Below, in pieces: positions 1 to 7,815 of a stretch of DNA of 64,000 nucleotides. How positions within the stretch are numbered: the stretch's first letter is position 1; each line of letters begins with the position of its first letter. This stretch comes from Ralstonia wenshanensis (GTDB taxonomy: Bacteria > Pseudomonadota > Gammaproteobacteria > Burkholderiales > Burkholderiaceae). Under the pieces are notes generated by a model, which saw only the letters and a program-made list of their open reading frames with translations, was not told the origin of the DNA and did no database searches. A program made the position numbers and the translations under genes. The stretch lies in assembly GCF_021173085.1 (NCBI RefSeq), contig NZ_CP076412.1, forward strand, positions 992,001-1,056,000. Reading direction: 5' to 3'.

Positions 1-109
1 TCTTTATAGGGATGTGTGAGAAAATTGTGAACGTTATGCTTGGCCTCAGTTTGAAGCGCCATCTGCAACGATTCGATTCTGTAGTGCAGTGGCTTGAAAG
101 GGGAGCGCC

Positions 110-847
110 ATGAAGTTCGCCGTATTGACCTCGAACCCATCCAGCTTTGCCTACGTGGCGAGCTGTCTATCCACCCAGGAGGCGGAGTGCGTCCGCTTTG
201 ACGACGCCCTGTCGCTGCTGCGCGCGCGCCGCACGGAAACGTTTGATCTGTTGATGATCGATGCCCAGCATTTCCGTACGGCCGGGCAGCTGGTGCTGTC
301 GTGGCGGGAGTGCAATGCCGACATGTGTTGGCCCACCCTGGTGTTCGGGCAGTTTGTCGACCGGGGGGACATGGCGTCGGCCTTCGATGCCGGCGTGGAC
401 GACGTGCTGACCGGACACTTCACCGCTGAAGAGCTGCAGGCCCGCGTGCAACGAGCGCTGCGCCGAGCCGAGCCAGTGCGCCAGAATGCCGGCATCCACG
501 TCGTGGTGGGGCCATATCGCCTTTGCCGCCTGACCCGCACGGCCACCGTCAACAGCATCCCCATTCGCATGACCGCGCGGGAGTTTGCGACGGCATGGCT
601 GCTGTTCTCGTCGCCCGGGTCGTTTCTCTCGCGCCAGCAGATCGCATCCGCCGTGTGGGGCGCAGACGCCAGCATCGTCGAGCGCTCGATCGAGCAGCAC
701 ATCTACAAGCTGCGCAAGAAACTGCAGTTCGGCCCCGAGACCGGCGTGGAACTCAAGACCGTCTATGCACGCGGCTATCAGCTCGCCGTGCAGGCTGCCA
801 GCAACGAGCCCGCCGGCCCCGAGGCGCGCACCATCCTGGCCGCCTAA
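110..847 (+). CDS. hrpG: HrpG-like OmpR-family response regulator
   Basis: A 245-aa protein with an N-terminal receiver-like domain (about residues 1-118) and a C-terminal winged helix (about 130-230, with the segment ERSIEQHIYKLRKKL as recognition helix region). Asp51 sits where the phosphoacceptor is expected, but the acidic pair near residue 9 reads TSN and the usual conserved Lys is replaced (LTGHF), so phosphorylation by the ordinary route is doubtful. The start is supported by AAAGGGGAGCGCC just before the ATG. In R. solanacearum HrpG is the OmpR-family regulator that turns on hrpB and hence the type III genes. The name rests on its place beside PrhJ-, PrhR- and PrhI-like genes and hrpII-driven effectors. 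Another OmpR regulator is possible but less likely here. Confidence 0.75.
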   Translation: MKFAVLTSNPSSFAYVASCLSTQEAECVRFDDALSLLRARRTETFDLLMIDAQHFRTAGQLVLSWRECNADMCWPTLVFGQFVDRGDMASAFDAGVDDVLTGHFTAEELQARVQRALRRAEPVRQNAGIHVVVGPYRLCRLTRTATVNSIPIRMTAREFATAWLLFSSPGSFLSRQQIASAVWGADASIVERSIEQHIYKLRKKLQFGPETGVELKTVYARGYQLAVQAASNEPAGPEARTILAA

Positions 848-858
848 GCGGCCTTTTT
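838..858 (+). terminator. Intrinsic terminator overlapping the hrpG-like stop codon
   Basis: GGCCGC-CTAA-GCGGCC followed by TTTTT. The TAA in the loop is the stop codon of the upstream gene, so termination is packed into the last codons. Confidence 0.85.
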
Positions 859-945
859 GCGCAAACGATTGCGCCCCGCAGCGCCCACTGCACCCACGGC
901 AGATTGTTTTAGCATTTCTTAATAAAACGCTTCAAGGCAGATAAT

Positions 946-985
946 TTCAGTGTCGGCTTAAAAAATTCAGTGCCGGTTTAAAAAA
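946..985. repeat. Two-copy 20-bp tandem repeat between convergent regulators
   Basis: TTCAGTGYCGGYTTAAAAAA occurs twice head to tail (946-965 and 966-985) with 18 of 20 bases identical. It lies in the AT-rich gap between the ends of the hrpG-like and prhJ-like genes. It has no obvious hairpin. It may be part of the prhJ 3' end or a binding site. Confidence 0.8.
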
Positions 986-1010
986 TATTGCCTTGTTAAT
1001 GGTTATCGCG

Positions 1011-1538
1011 TTAGTGATTTTCGTGCGAGCGGCTTTCACCCGCACATTGCTGATATAGCGCTGCCAATTCGGTCCGATTGCGTGCTTGTAAGCGCATCAG
1101 GATTTGGCGCACGTGCGATTTCACGGTTTCTACGCCGATATGCAGCGCCTGCGCGATTTCCACATTGGATTTTCCCGATGCCGCCTCTCGCAGGATGTCG
1201 CGTTGGCGTGGCGTCAGCGCGGAGAGCAACGCCCCCTTGCCGGACGATCGGGCAGGCGCCTTCCGCCTGGATTCCAACATCCGCCCAAGCATCGCATGCG
1301 CCTGCTCCAGCGTAACCGGCTGGGCGGGCGGCTCTTCGCCGACGGCCTCGGCCAGTTCGGTCAAGTCGACCAGGATCCCACCGTTTGGGGCGGGCGAAAC
1401 CTGCCGAACCGCGATCGTGAGAGGCACCACCGCCTGCGCCCGCCAAGCGGCAGCTGCAGGGAAAGGGGAGAAATACCGGCTTTCTGCCGTGCTGTCGGCT
1501 GCGTGTAGCAGCACGTCGTTCTGGACCCGGGCGTTCAT
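1011..1538 (-). CDS. prhJ: PrhJ-like LuxR/UhpA-type transcription regulator
   Basis: A 175-aa protein whose C-terminus is a LuxR/NarL helix-turn-helix (about residues 108-160; LTPRQRDILREAASGKSN then VETVKSHVRQIL). The N-terminal 100 residues match nothing I recognise and have no receiver domain. I chose the ATG at 1538 because AAGGACGAC precedes it; a longer reading to 1709 is possible but runs into the region before prhR ends. In R. solanacearum PrhJ is a LuxR-type activator between PrhI and HrpG in the plant-contact cascade. The assignment comes from family plus neighbours. Confidence 0.7.
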   Translation of the reverse strand: MNARVQNDVLLHAADSTAESRYFSPFPAAAAWRAQAVVPLTIAVRQVSPAPNGGILVDLTELAEAVGEEPPAQPVTLEQAHAMLGRMLESRRKAPARSSGKGALLSALTPRQRDILREAASGKSNVEIAQALHIGVETVKSHVRQILMRLQARNRTELAALYQQCAGESRSHENH

Positions 1539-1564
1539 GTCGTCCTTCGCTCTCGTGAAAGCTA

Positions 1565-1578
1565 TGCATCTGGATGCA
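1565..1578. promoter_or_regulatory. Palindrome upstream of the prhJ-like gene
   Basis: TGCATC-TG-GATGCA is a perfect 6-2-6 palindrome ending about 26 bp before the chosen prhJ start. It could be an operator or a leader hairpin. A second palindrome, CGCAAAAA-AA-TTTTTGCG at 1655-1672, lies between the end of prhR and this site. Confidence 0.35.
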
Positions 1579-1684
1579 GTGGCGCTCGCGGATGGGTACC
1601 GCGGCAGCCTCTTACTCTCTCTGTGCAACGAGAAAGAAAAACCGGAACCCCAATCGCAAAAAAATTTTTGCGGCAGACGAGCGC

Positions 1685-2635
1685 TCAGCGTGGGCCGATG
1701 CGCACCCACACGCCGGCAAGCTCCTTCACCTGGATGGGGAGTGTTTCGGCCAGCATGTGCAGGGCACGACGTCCGTCCAGCGGGAACCGCCCGGTCACGC
1801 GCAGATCTGCCACGTCAGGGAGCAGCTCGATCAGGCTGCGGTGGTAGGGGCGCAATGCGTCAATCACGTCGGACAAGGGCTGGTGTTCGACCTCGACCAT
1901 GCCGCGCGTCCAGGCCGCCACGTTGCGGGCCATCAGCGTCAGTTTTTCGATGCCGCCGTCACCAAGGCGCCGTACCTCGCCCGTACGTGCCGTGGAAACG
2001 GCACCGGCCGGCGTCGACAACGCCGCGGTGCCTTCGAGCACGGCAACCTTCATCGCGCCATCGGGCTCCAGCGTTGCGCAAATCATGCCGCCCGTGCATT
2101 CCACCGCGCCCGCGGCAGACCACAACCGCAACTGACCCGACGGCGACCCGGCGACGGCCAGCACGCTGCCACTGCGCAGACGCACGTCGTAACCGCGCGC
2201 AACCGCAGAGGCATCGACCGCGCTGCGCGCATTCAGGCGTAGTTGATAGCCGCCAGCCAGCGTGAAGTCGCGACGCTCCGAGGTCGCCGTGCGCATGTCG
2301 GCAGCCAGGTCGGATAGTGGAATCTCTCTGTCAACGAGGGCGGCAACGCCCAAACCCAGCCCGCTGAAGATCAGCGCGCGGCGCACATGCCGTGCTGTCG
2401 ACGAAGGCGCATCGAGAAGCCGTCGCGCGGCGCGCCGATGCGGTTCTGCCACGGACGGCAGTGCCATCGAGCCCAACGCGCCTTGCAAACGTTGCACGGC
2501 GGCGGCGTGCGCGGGATCGGCCTCCTGCCAGGCGGCAAAGCGCTGGCGCTCCATCTCGGACGCCGTACCCGAACGCAGTATGACAAGCCACTGGATCGCC
2601 TGCTCGGCAATCCGATCGTCCAGCACGTGCTTCAC
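1685..2635 (-). CDS. prhR: PrhR-like FecR-family anti-sigma/sigma regulator
   Basis: A 316-aa inner-membrane signal transducer of the FecR family. The N-terminus has the usual AEQAIQWLV...RFAAWQEADPAHAAAVQRL cytoplasmic region, then a hydrophobic segment near residues 85-100, then the periplasmic FecR domain (about 110-220), and a C-terminal region ending VWVRIGPR. I chose the GTG at 2635 because it overlaps the sigma-factor stop as GTGA and gives the normal FecR N-terminus; a GTG at 2656 is the alternative. FecR proteins relay a signal from an outer-membrane TonB-type receptor to an ECF sigma factor. In R. solanacearum PrhR does so with PrhA and PrhI. No receptor gene is adjacent here. Confidence 0.78.
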   Translation of the reverse strand: MKHVLDDRIAEQAIQWLVILRSGTASEMERQRFAAWQEADPAHAAAVQRLQGALGSMALPSVAEPHRRAARRLLDAPSSTARHVRRALIFSGLGLGVAALVDREIPLSDLAADMRTATSERRDFTLAGGYQLRLNARSAVDASAVARGYDVRLRSGSVLAVAGSPSGQLRLWSAAGAVECTGGMICATLEPDGAMKVAVLEGTAALSTPAGAVSTARTGEVRRLGDGGIEKLTLMARNVAAWTRGMVEVEHQPLSDVIDALRPYHRSLIELLPDVADLRVTGRFPLDGRRALHMLAETLPIQVKELAGVWVRIGPR

Positions 2636-3141
2636 GATGATTCGGCCAAATAGCACAGGCGCAAGGCCTGCGTCATGTATTTCTGCACCATGCGAACAGA
2701 CACCTGCAAGCGTTCGGCGATCTCCGGGTACGTGAGGCCATCGAGTTGGCTATAGAGAAAGGCGCTGCGCGCCTTGGGCGGCAACCCATCGAGCACGCGA
2801 TCGATGGAGGTGAGGGTCTCGAGGATCAACGCGCGCTCTTCCGGCGATGGCAGCGTCGCTTGCGGTTGCGTGGCGGCCCAGGCCATATAGGCCTCTTCCA
2901 GATCACGACGACGCCAGATGTCATAGAGCAGGCGCTGCGCAATCGTTGTCAGCAAGGCGCGCGGCTCACGGGTGTCTTGCCACCCTGGCCTCTGCAGCAA
3001 TTGCGCAAAGGCTTCCGCCGCAATGTCTTCGGCGCCAAAGCGGCAGCCTGTCTTGCAGCCCATACGGCGGGCGAGCCAAGCATAGTGTTGTCGGAACCAG
3101 TCAGAGGCCAGTTCGGTAACTGGCTGGCAGGTTTGCGTCAC
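2632..3141 (-). CDS. prhI: PrhI-like ECF (FecI-type) sigma factor
   Basis: A 169-aa sigma-70 family protein with region 2 (about residues 15-85; DIAAEAFAQLL, LLTTIAQRLLYDIWRR) and region 4 (about 110-160; LPPKARSAFLYSQLDGLTYPEIAERL then VSVRMVQKYMTQAL). It starts at a GTG behind GGAGGGTACC. It overlaps the FecR-like gene by four bases, so the two are translated together as in fecIR systems. Its place between a hrpG/prhJ pair and type III effector genes points to PrhI of the plant-contact signalling cascade. An iron-uptake FecI is the alternative, but no TonB receptor gene is linked. Confidence 0.78.
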   Translation of the reverse strand: MTQTCQPVTELASDWFRQHYAWLARRMGCKTGCRFGAEDIAAEAFAQLLQRPGWQDTREPRALLTTIAQRLLYDIWRRRDLEEAYMAWAATQPQATLPSPEERALILETLTSIDRVLDGLPPKARSAFLYSQLDGLTYPEIAERLQVSVRMVQKYMTQALRLCYLAESS

Positions 3142-3262
3142 GGTACCCTCCGCGAAAATCTGTGCTGGCCGTCCGTCGGCAAACGGCCCGATCTGTTGGC
3201 GAGAAAGCCCACACCCAGATGTCGAGATTTTACCTACCGCTGATATTTCAGGGGCGCATTTT

Positions 3263-3325
3263 TTCGGCTTTTATCGCAGTTTTTCGGCACACCCACGACA
3301 TCCGGAAGCCCCCTGCTGGCATCGT
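3263..3325 (+). promoter_or_regulatory. hrpII box and -10 element for chaperone-effector pair
   Basis: TTCG (3263-3266) and TTCG (3283-3286) are exactly 16 bases apart, and CATCGT (YANNNT) begins 33 bases after the second TTCG. This is the arrangement of HrpB-dependent promoters in Ralstonia. Transcription would begin near 3332, just before the chaperone gene. Confidence 0.85.
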
Positions 3326-3385
3326 TGAGCGGTGCAACCCGGTTGCTGCAATTCGTTGCAGCAACAACCGCCACGGCGCCCGCCC

Positions 3386-3757
3386 ATGCCCCCCGAAGAA
3401 TTGCCCCAACCCCCGTTTGACAACGACGCACTGCCCGCGCATGCCCTGCGCATTGGCAGCCGCAACGTCTGGCTGGCTTATGACAGCTACGCCGAGCCCG
3501 ACATGCTGACGGCGTATGTCGAGCTTGGCCCGCGCGACACGTTGGACGTGGCGTTGACGCTCAATTTACTGCTTAGTCTCTGCCTGGAAGTGGACGGCGC
3601 GGCACGTGGCAGCGTCGTGCGACACCCGCAGACCGGCCAGATGATCTATCGCTTCCGCTATGCGCTGGATGACGATCCCGAAGCGACCGATTTGCTTGAC
3701 GCCATCGCTGCGCTCACGGCTGAGTTGGACGACGGCGGCGCGCCCCCACGATATTGA
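3386..3757 (+). CDS. CesT/Tir-family type III secretion chaperone
   Basis: A 123-aa acidic protein with the pattern of class I effector chaperones: NVWLAYDSYAEPD near residues 30-42, the segment DVALTLNLLLSLCLEVDG, then HPQTGQMIYRFRY and an acidic helical tail (LLDAIAALTAELDD). Such chaperones bind as dimers to the N-terminal region of their effector and keep it ready for export. The ATG at 3386 is preferred because the promoter start is near 3332, which makes the GTG at 3332 essentially leaderless. The large effector gene follows 149 bases downstream on the same strand, so it is the likely partner. Confidence 0.75.
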   Translation: MPPEELPQPPFDNDALPAHALRIGSRNVWLAYDSYAEPDMLTAYVELGPRDTLDVALTLNLLLSLCLEVDGAARGSVVRHPQTGQMIYRFRYALDDDPEATDLLDAIAALTAELDDGGAPPRY

Positions 3758-3906
3758 GCCGCCGAGGCGGTCGCTTCGGATGCCGACGCAGCACTTCGGC
3801 GCCCGCAACATTGGCCGGCGGGGGCTGGCTACGCTTGCAAGGTTCAATTGTGCTCGGGCGAAACCGCGTTGCCCCGGCATGCCAACCTTCGGAGCCCTCG
3901 CCCGTC

Positions 3907-6900
3907 ATGAAGATATTCTCCCGCCACTCCAGTGCGACGCCTCCGGCACAGACGTCGTCCAGTACGTCGGCATCGCAGTCCTCGCTGCCAAGCGTGCGCA
4001 AGACTTCGCAGTTGCCTGGCGGCCTGCGTGACCTTGCTGACATGGTGACGGCGAGCCGCCAAAAGAAAAGCGCCGCATCGCTGACGAACGAGCAGCTCAA
4101 GGTTGCGCTGTCGAGCACCACGTTGAGCGGACGCGGAACGCGCGCCGCGCACCGGGAAGCCCAGAAGCGTATTCGCAACGGCAAGCTGCAGTGGCCGCCC
4201 CAACAGCCGGCGCAACCGCCGTTGAATCCCTTGTCCAGCGAGCGCGAGCACGGCCGTCACACGCCGCCGGATGCGCCCGTATTCGATCCCGATACCGGCG
4301 CGCTGAACAAGCCACAGTTACGCCAGATGGCGCTGGCGCTCAAGGATGCGCTGCCTAGGGTACCGGTGGAGCTCATGCACTCGCACCCGCAAAGCGACGG
4401 GCTGCTCGCCAAGCTCCAGCATCAGTTGGGCTCCATCCAGACGATTGCCGCAGACAACACCCGCAAGGCCCCGCATGAGGTCGGCATGGCCGTGCGTGAT
4501 GCATTTGCGTCGGCGGCCAAGACCGCGCGCCAGCTTGCCAAATCGTTGGGCAATCATGATCCGGCTGATGCATACAAGGGCATCGCGGCGCTCCTCACCG
4601 AGCTCAAGCGCACGCACCTGAGCGGCAGCGCGCACGAGGTCATGAGCCACTATGCCGAGAAGGAAACCGCCAACCTCGAAGCCAAGGCGCCCGGCATCAG
4701 CACGGCAAAGCCCGGCTCCAACGTGAGCACAGGCACGTCTGGCAGCGTGGCAGTGTCGGCCTTCCCCACCAACCGCTACGCCGGCGCGCACGTGTCGGTG
4801 GAAGCGGGTGGCGGCAAGGGCCGCATCTACTTTGCCGACGACGACGGCGACGTGGATTACTGGCCCTCGGCTCAAGCCTTTGCCAAGGTTGCGCTGGGCG
4901 GCAAGCTGGGCGAGTGGGCCGCCAAGCTCACGGGCCGGCTGGACCTGTCCGGCGGCAATGTCTTCCTCGAACACGAGGATTTGCGCCAACTCGTCAAGCT
5001 CGTTGCCAATCACGATGCCAACCATGCCTGGGTCAAGTCTGCCGGGCCGCATGCGCGCCAGGCGACGCAGCAGTTGGAATCGTTGGCCAACCTCGTGTCT
5101 CACGCGCTGGGCCGCAACTACACGGAAGCCGCCGGCAAGCCCTACTTCCTGAACGACGCCAAGATTGCCAAGGGCTTCAACACCTTGAAGATGACGCTGC
5201 TGGCGGGCGCCATCGACCAGAAAGTGGGCGGCGAGCACTTCAGCACGCTGATGAAGGCCGCGTATCCGCCGATCACCGACGTCGTGACGGACCGCATGGG
5301 CAGCGGACAGCCGCTGCCCGCACAACCGCGACGCGACGTGCCCGATTCGGTGGCCTATGGCGACCGCATCCTGGCCTATCGCCAGGTGACCGGCAGCCTG
5401 GATGCCAACGTCGGCAACGAGACCCACGGCGGCACCAACCTGGAAGCCGCCGGCAGCTTTGATGTGAATCTGCGCGGCAACGTCGCGCAGTTCTTCACAG
5501 AAAGCGCAGCCGCACCGCACACGCTGCTGGACCCCGGCTATCACAAGGATTACCAGTCCACGTTCAAGCTGCATCAGCAGCTCGATGCGGCCTGTGCCGA
5601 ACCGCCGCCCGCGCAACTCCATCTGTACAACGAGACACGCAAGGCACTGACGCAGGAACTGCATGCGGGACCCGCGCTGCCCTTCACCGAAACCGAGCGC
5701 CTGCACTACGGTGAAGAAGCCAGCATCCCCGCGCAGTTCCGCAACGCCATCACGCACGCCAGCCCGGAACAGCTCAATCACGCGACGGACCAGCTGGAGC
5801 ATCTCATCGGCACGTATCTGCAATTTGCCAACCAGGCCGGCGCCGTGCTCGCCAGGAATGATCGCTTCATGCCTGCCAGCGAGCGCAGTACGTTGACCCA
5901 GCATCGAGAAGCCGCCTTCGCACACATCAACCAGACCGTGTGGCAGGGCCGTTACCCGCAGAAGGATGCGCTGGCCCACCCCGAAGCGTTCGTCGCCAAG
6001 AGCCACGCTGCCATCAGCCTGGCGCTGGGCTGCGTGGGTGCGCATATCTCTGTCGTCAAGCAGCAGATGGCGCAGCGCGAGGAGCACGGTATGGCGGCGG
6101 CCGAAGCCATCTTGACCGCGGATTCGATGTACAAGACCGCGCGTGAAATGCTGGACAAGACGTACCTGCCGCTCAAGAACTACGACGTGCAGAAGAACGG
6201 CCCGCTGAAAGACAAATCGCTGTGGCAGCGCTGGGATGCAGCACTGAAGGCAACGGTTTCCGGCGGCGCGCAGAGCAGTGCGCTCAACGCAATCGTCAAC
6301 CGCTTCGGTCGGTCCACCGGCAAAGTGCAGCTGGGGCCTTTCACGGGCTCCATCTCGGTCGGCAATAGCGCGGGGCAAATTTCCCTCTCCGCCGAGGCAC
6401 GCCTGATGAACGCCAATAATCAACCCAACCCCAGCCGTACCGGCAAGTTCTTGCAGTTGACGTTCACGGCGCAGGGCGGTGCACCCATTACCGGCGCGAT
6501 ACTGAACAAGGCCATCGAAGCGGCCATCGAGAAATTCGCGCCGAACATGCGGCTGCAGGACGACAAGTTCGATCCGCAGGAAGTGATCCGCCAGACGCAG
6601 GGCCTGCTGCTCAATGTGACCGACGGCACCAGCCTGGTCGTCAAGTTGCGTCAGGCCCCTGACGTGCAGAACGCGCCGATGGAGCTGCAATACGCGCGCG
6701 TCCTGCGCAACAAGAACAGCGGCATGAGCCTGGCGGTAACGGTACCGACACCGCACGGCACGTTCACGCCGTCGGTCTCGCATACGGACAGCACGCAGAG
6801 CTACGCTGGCGAGGTGATGGGCTCCGACACGAGCTACCTCATCATGCAGCACCCGTTCCTGGCCAAGATCGTCGACGCAGAAGCCCACCAGGAAGATGCC

Positions 6901-7662
6901 GCGCTACGGCAGGCGTTCGATGCGAATCCGGTACAACGTGATCGCTACCTCGCCAACCCGAACCTGATGGTCGACGTGGTGGCCAAGTACGCTGCAGCCA
7001 CGCAGGAGATCAACGCCGCGGCGGCCGAAAACCGCCCCGTCCAGATCAAGAACGAGTTCGTGCGCTACCACGCTGCAACACCGTTTGCACGTGCGGCCCA
7101 GGTGTCAACGCAGGTGGCTGCGCATGCCCCGGGTTCCACCGCCAACGGCGAACCGCTGTTCAAGCTTGCCGAACCGCTGGCCAAGCCGATCGACGTGAGT
7201 CACATCGACGTGAACGCGATGCGTGCGCGCCTGCAGGCCATGACGACCATCGAGGAACGCGCCGACTATCTGTGCGACTCCAACCAGGGGCGTCCGCTGC
7301 TCGACGCGTTCTCGAAGATCATCGGCAACACGCGCGCCATCAACTCGGCCGCGCTGTTCCATACCGAGGAGCGCAACACCGGTATCCAGTCGCTGGTGCG
7401 CAACCCCAAGGCGCTGCAACGCGAGAACAACCGAACCCAAGCGGCCCTGCACGGCAAACCACAACCCACGGGCACCATCGGCCAACTGCGCACGCGCCTG
7501 GAGCCGACCAGGGCATCGGTCAAGCAGGCCAACCTGGCAGATCTGCAGCGGCTCGCCGCTATGAACCTGCCGATCAGCCAACAGGCGCAGCAGGAGCTGC
7601 AGCGCCGCAAAGCGGTGCTCGGCAACGCATTCCCGACCAACGAGGGCGAATCGCAGACGTAA
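3907..7662 (+). CDS. Large putative type III effector (1251 aa)
   Basis: A 1251-aa protein without signal peptide or membrane segments. The first 30 residues are rich in Ser, Thr and Ala (MKIFSRHSSATPPAQTSSST), as in type III export signals. The rest is mostly helical and Ala/Gln-rich, with a beta-rich stretch around residues 850-1010 (GKVQLGPFTGSISVGNSAG, VPTPHGTFTPSVSHT). I see no catalytic motif. The ATG at 3907 is chosen over a TTG at 3754 that overlaps the chaperone stop and would add an Arg/Gly-rich leader. It lies in a hrpII-driven unit behind a chaperone. From memory, R. solanacearum carries AWR (RipA) effectors of similar size near its prh genes; homology is plausible but unproven. 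Confidence 0.75.
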   Translation: MKIFSRHSSATPPAQTSSSTSASQSSLPSVRKTSQLPGGLRDLADMVTASRQKKSAASLTNEQLKVALSSTTLSGRGTRAAHREAQKRIRNGKLQWPPQQPAQPPLNPLSSEREHGRHTPPDAPVFDPDTGALNKPQLRQMALALKDALPRVPVELMHSHPQSDGLLAKLQHQLGSIQTIAADNTRKAPHEVGMAVRDAFASAAKTARQLAKSLGNHDPADAYKGIAALLTELKRTHLSGSAHEVMSHYAEKETANLEAKAPGISTAKPGSNVSTGTSGSVAVSAFPTNRYAGAHVSVEAGGGKGRIYFADDDGDVDYWPSAQAFAKVALGGKLGEWAAKLTGRLDLSGGNVFLEHEDLRQLVKLVANHDANHAWVKSAGPHARQATQQLESLANLVSHALGRNYTEAAGKPYFLNDAKIAKGFNTLKMTLLAGAIDQKVGGEHFSTLMKAAYPPITDVVTDRMGSGQPLPAQPRRDVPDSVAYGDRILAYRQVTGSLDANVGNETHGGTNLEAAGSFDVNLRGNVAQFFTESAAAPHTLLDPGYHKDYQSTFKLHQQLDAACAEPPPAQLHLYNETRKALTQELHAGPALPFTETERLHYGEEASIPAQFRNAITHASPEQLNHATDQLEHLIGTYLQFANQAGAVLARNDRFMPASERSTLTQHREAAFAHINQTVWQGRYPQKDALAHPEAFVAKSHAAISLALGCVGAHISVVKQQMAQREEHGMAAAEAILTADSMYKTAREMLDKTYLPLKNYDVQKNGPLKDKSLWQRWDAALKATVSGGAQSSALNAIVNRFGRSTGKVQLGPFTGSISVGNSAGQISLSAEARLMNANNQPNPSRTGKFLQLTFTAQGGAPITGAILNKAIEAAIEKFAPNMRLQDDKFDPQEVIRQTQGLLLNVTDGTSLVVKLRQAPDVQNAPMELQYARVLRNKNSGMSLAVTVPTPHGTFTPSVSHTDSTQSYAGEVMGSDTSYLIMQHPFLAKIVDAEAHQEDAALRQAFDANPVQRDRYLANPNLMVDVVAKYAAATQEINAAAAENRPVQIKNEFVRYHAATPFARAAQVSTQVAAHAPGSTANGEPLFKLAEPLAKPIDVSHIDVNAMRARLQAMTTIEERADYLCDSNQGRPLLDAFSKIIGNTRAINSAALFHTEERNTGIQSLVRNPKALQRENNRTQAALHGKPQPTGTIGQLRTRLEPTRASVKQANLADLQRLAAMNLPISQQAQQELQRRKAVLGNAFPTNEGESQT

Positions 7663-7686
7663 GGGCTGCTGACTTCACGTTCCACC

Positions 7687-7721
7687 GCCAGCTCGCGATG
7701 CGCCCGGGCTGGCTTTTTTTT
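7687..7721 (+). terminator. Intrinsic terminator after the 1251-aa effector gene
   Basis: GCCAGC (7687-7692) pairs with GCTGGC (7708-7713) and is followed directly by eight T residues. It lies 25 bases after the stop codon. Confidence 0.8.
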
Positions 7722-7769
7722 ACCTGCCCGCAAGCATTCTGGTTTCGTTGCCAGGCTCAAGAAGACAAA

Positions 7770-7788
7770 GGCCGGCATCGAGCCGGCC
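7770..7788 (-). terminator. Terminator of the LRR effector gene
   Basis: GGCCGGC-ATCGA-GCCGGCC is a perfect 7-bp stem. On the minus strand it is followed by a T-rich run (TTTGTCTTCTT), 28 bases after the LRR stop codon. Confidence 0.7.
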
Positions 7789-7815
7789 CATGGAATACAC
7801 AATTGAACGGCCGTA

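Noticed and set aside
3754-3906. Upstream extension of the 1251-aa effector from a TTG
   Set aside because: The extension overlaps the chaperone stop and reads as basic, Gly-rich filler; the ATG at 3907 gives a normal effector N-terminus.
4318-6888. Long minus-strand open frame of 856 codons
   Set aside because: It is antisense to the large effector gene, rich in Arg, Gly and His with no domain, and is a product of high-GC codon use in the real gene.
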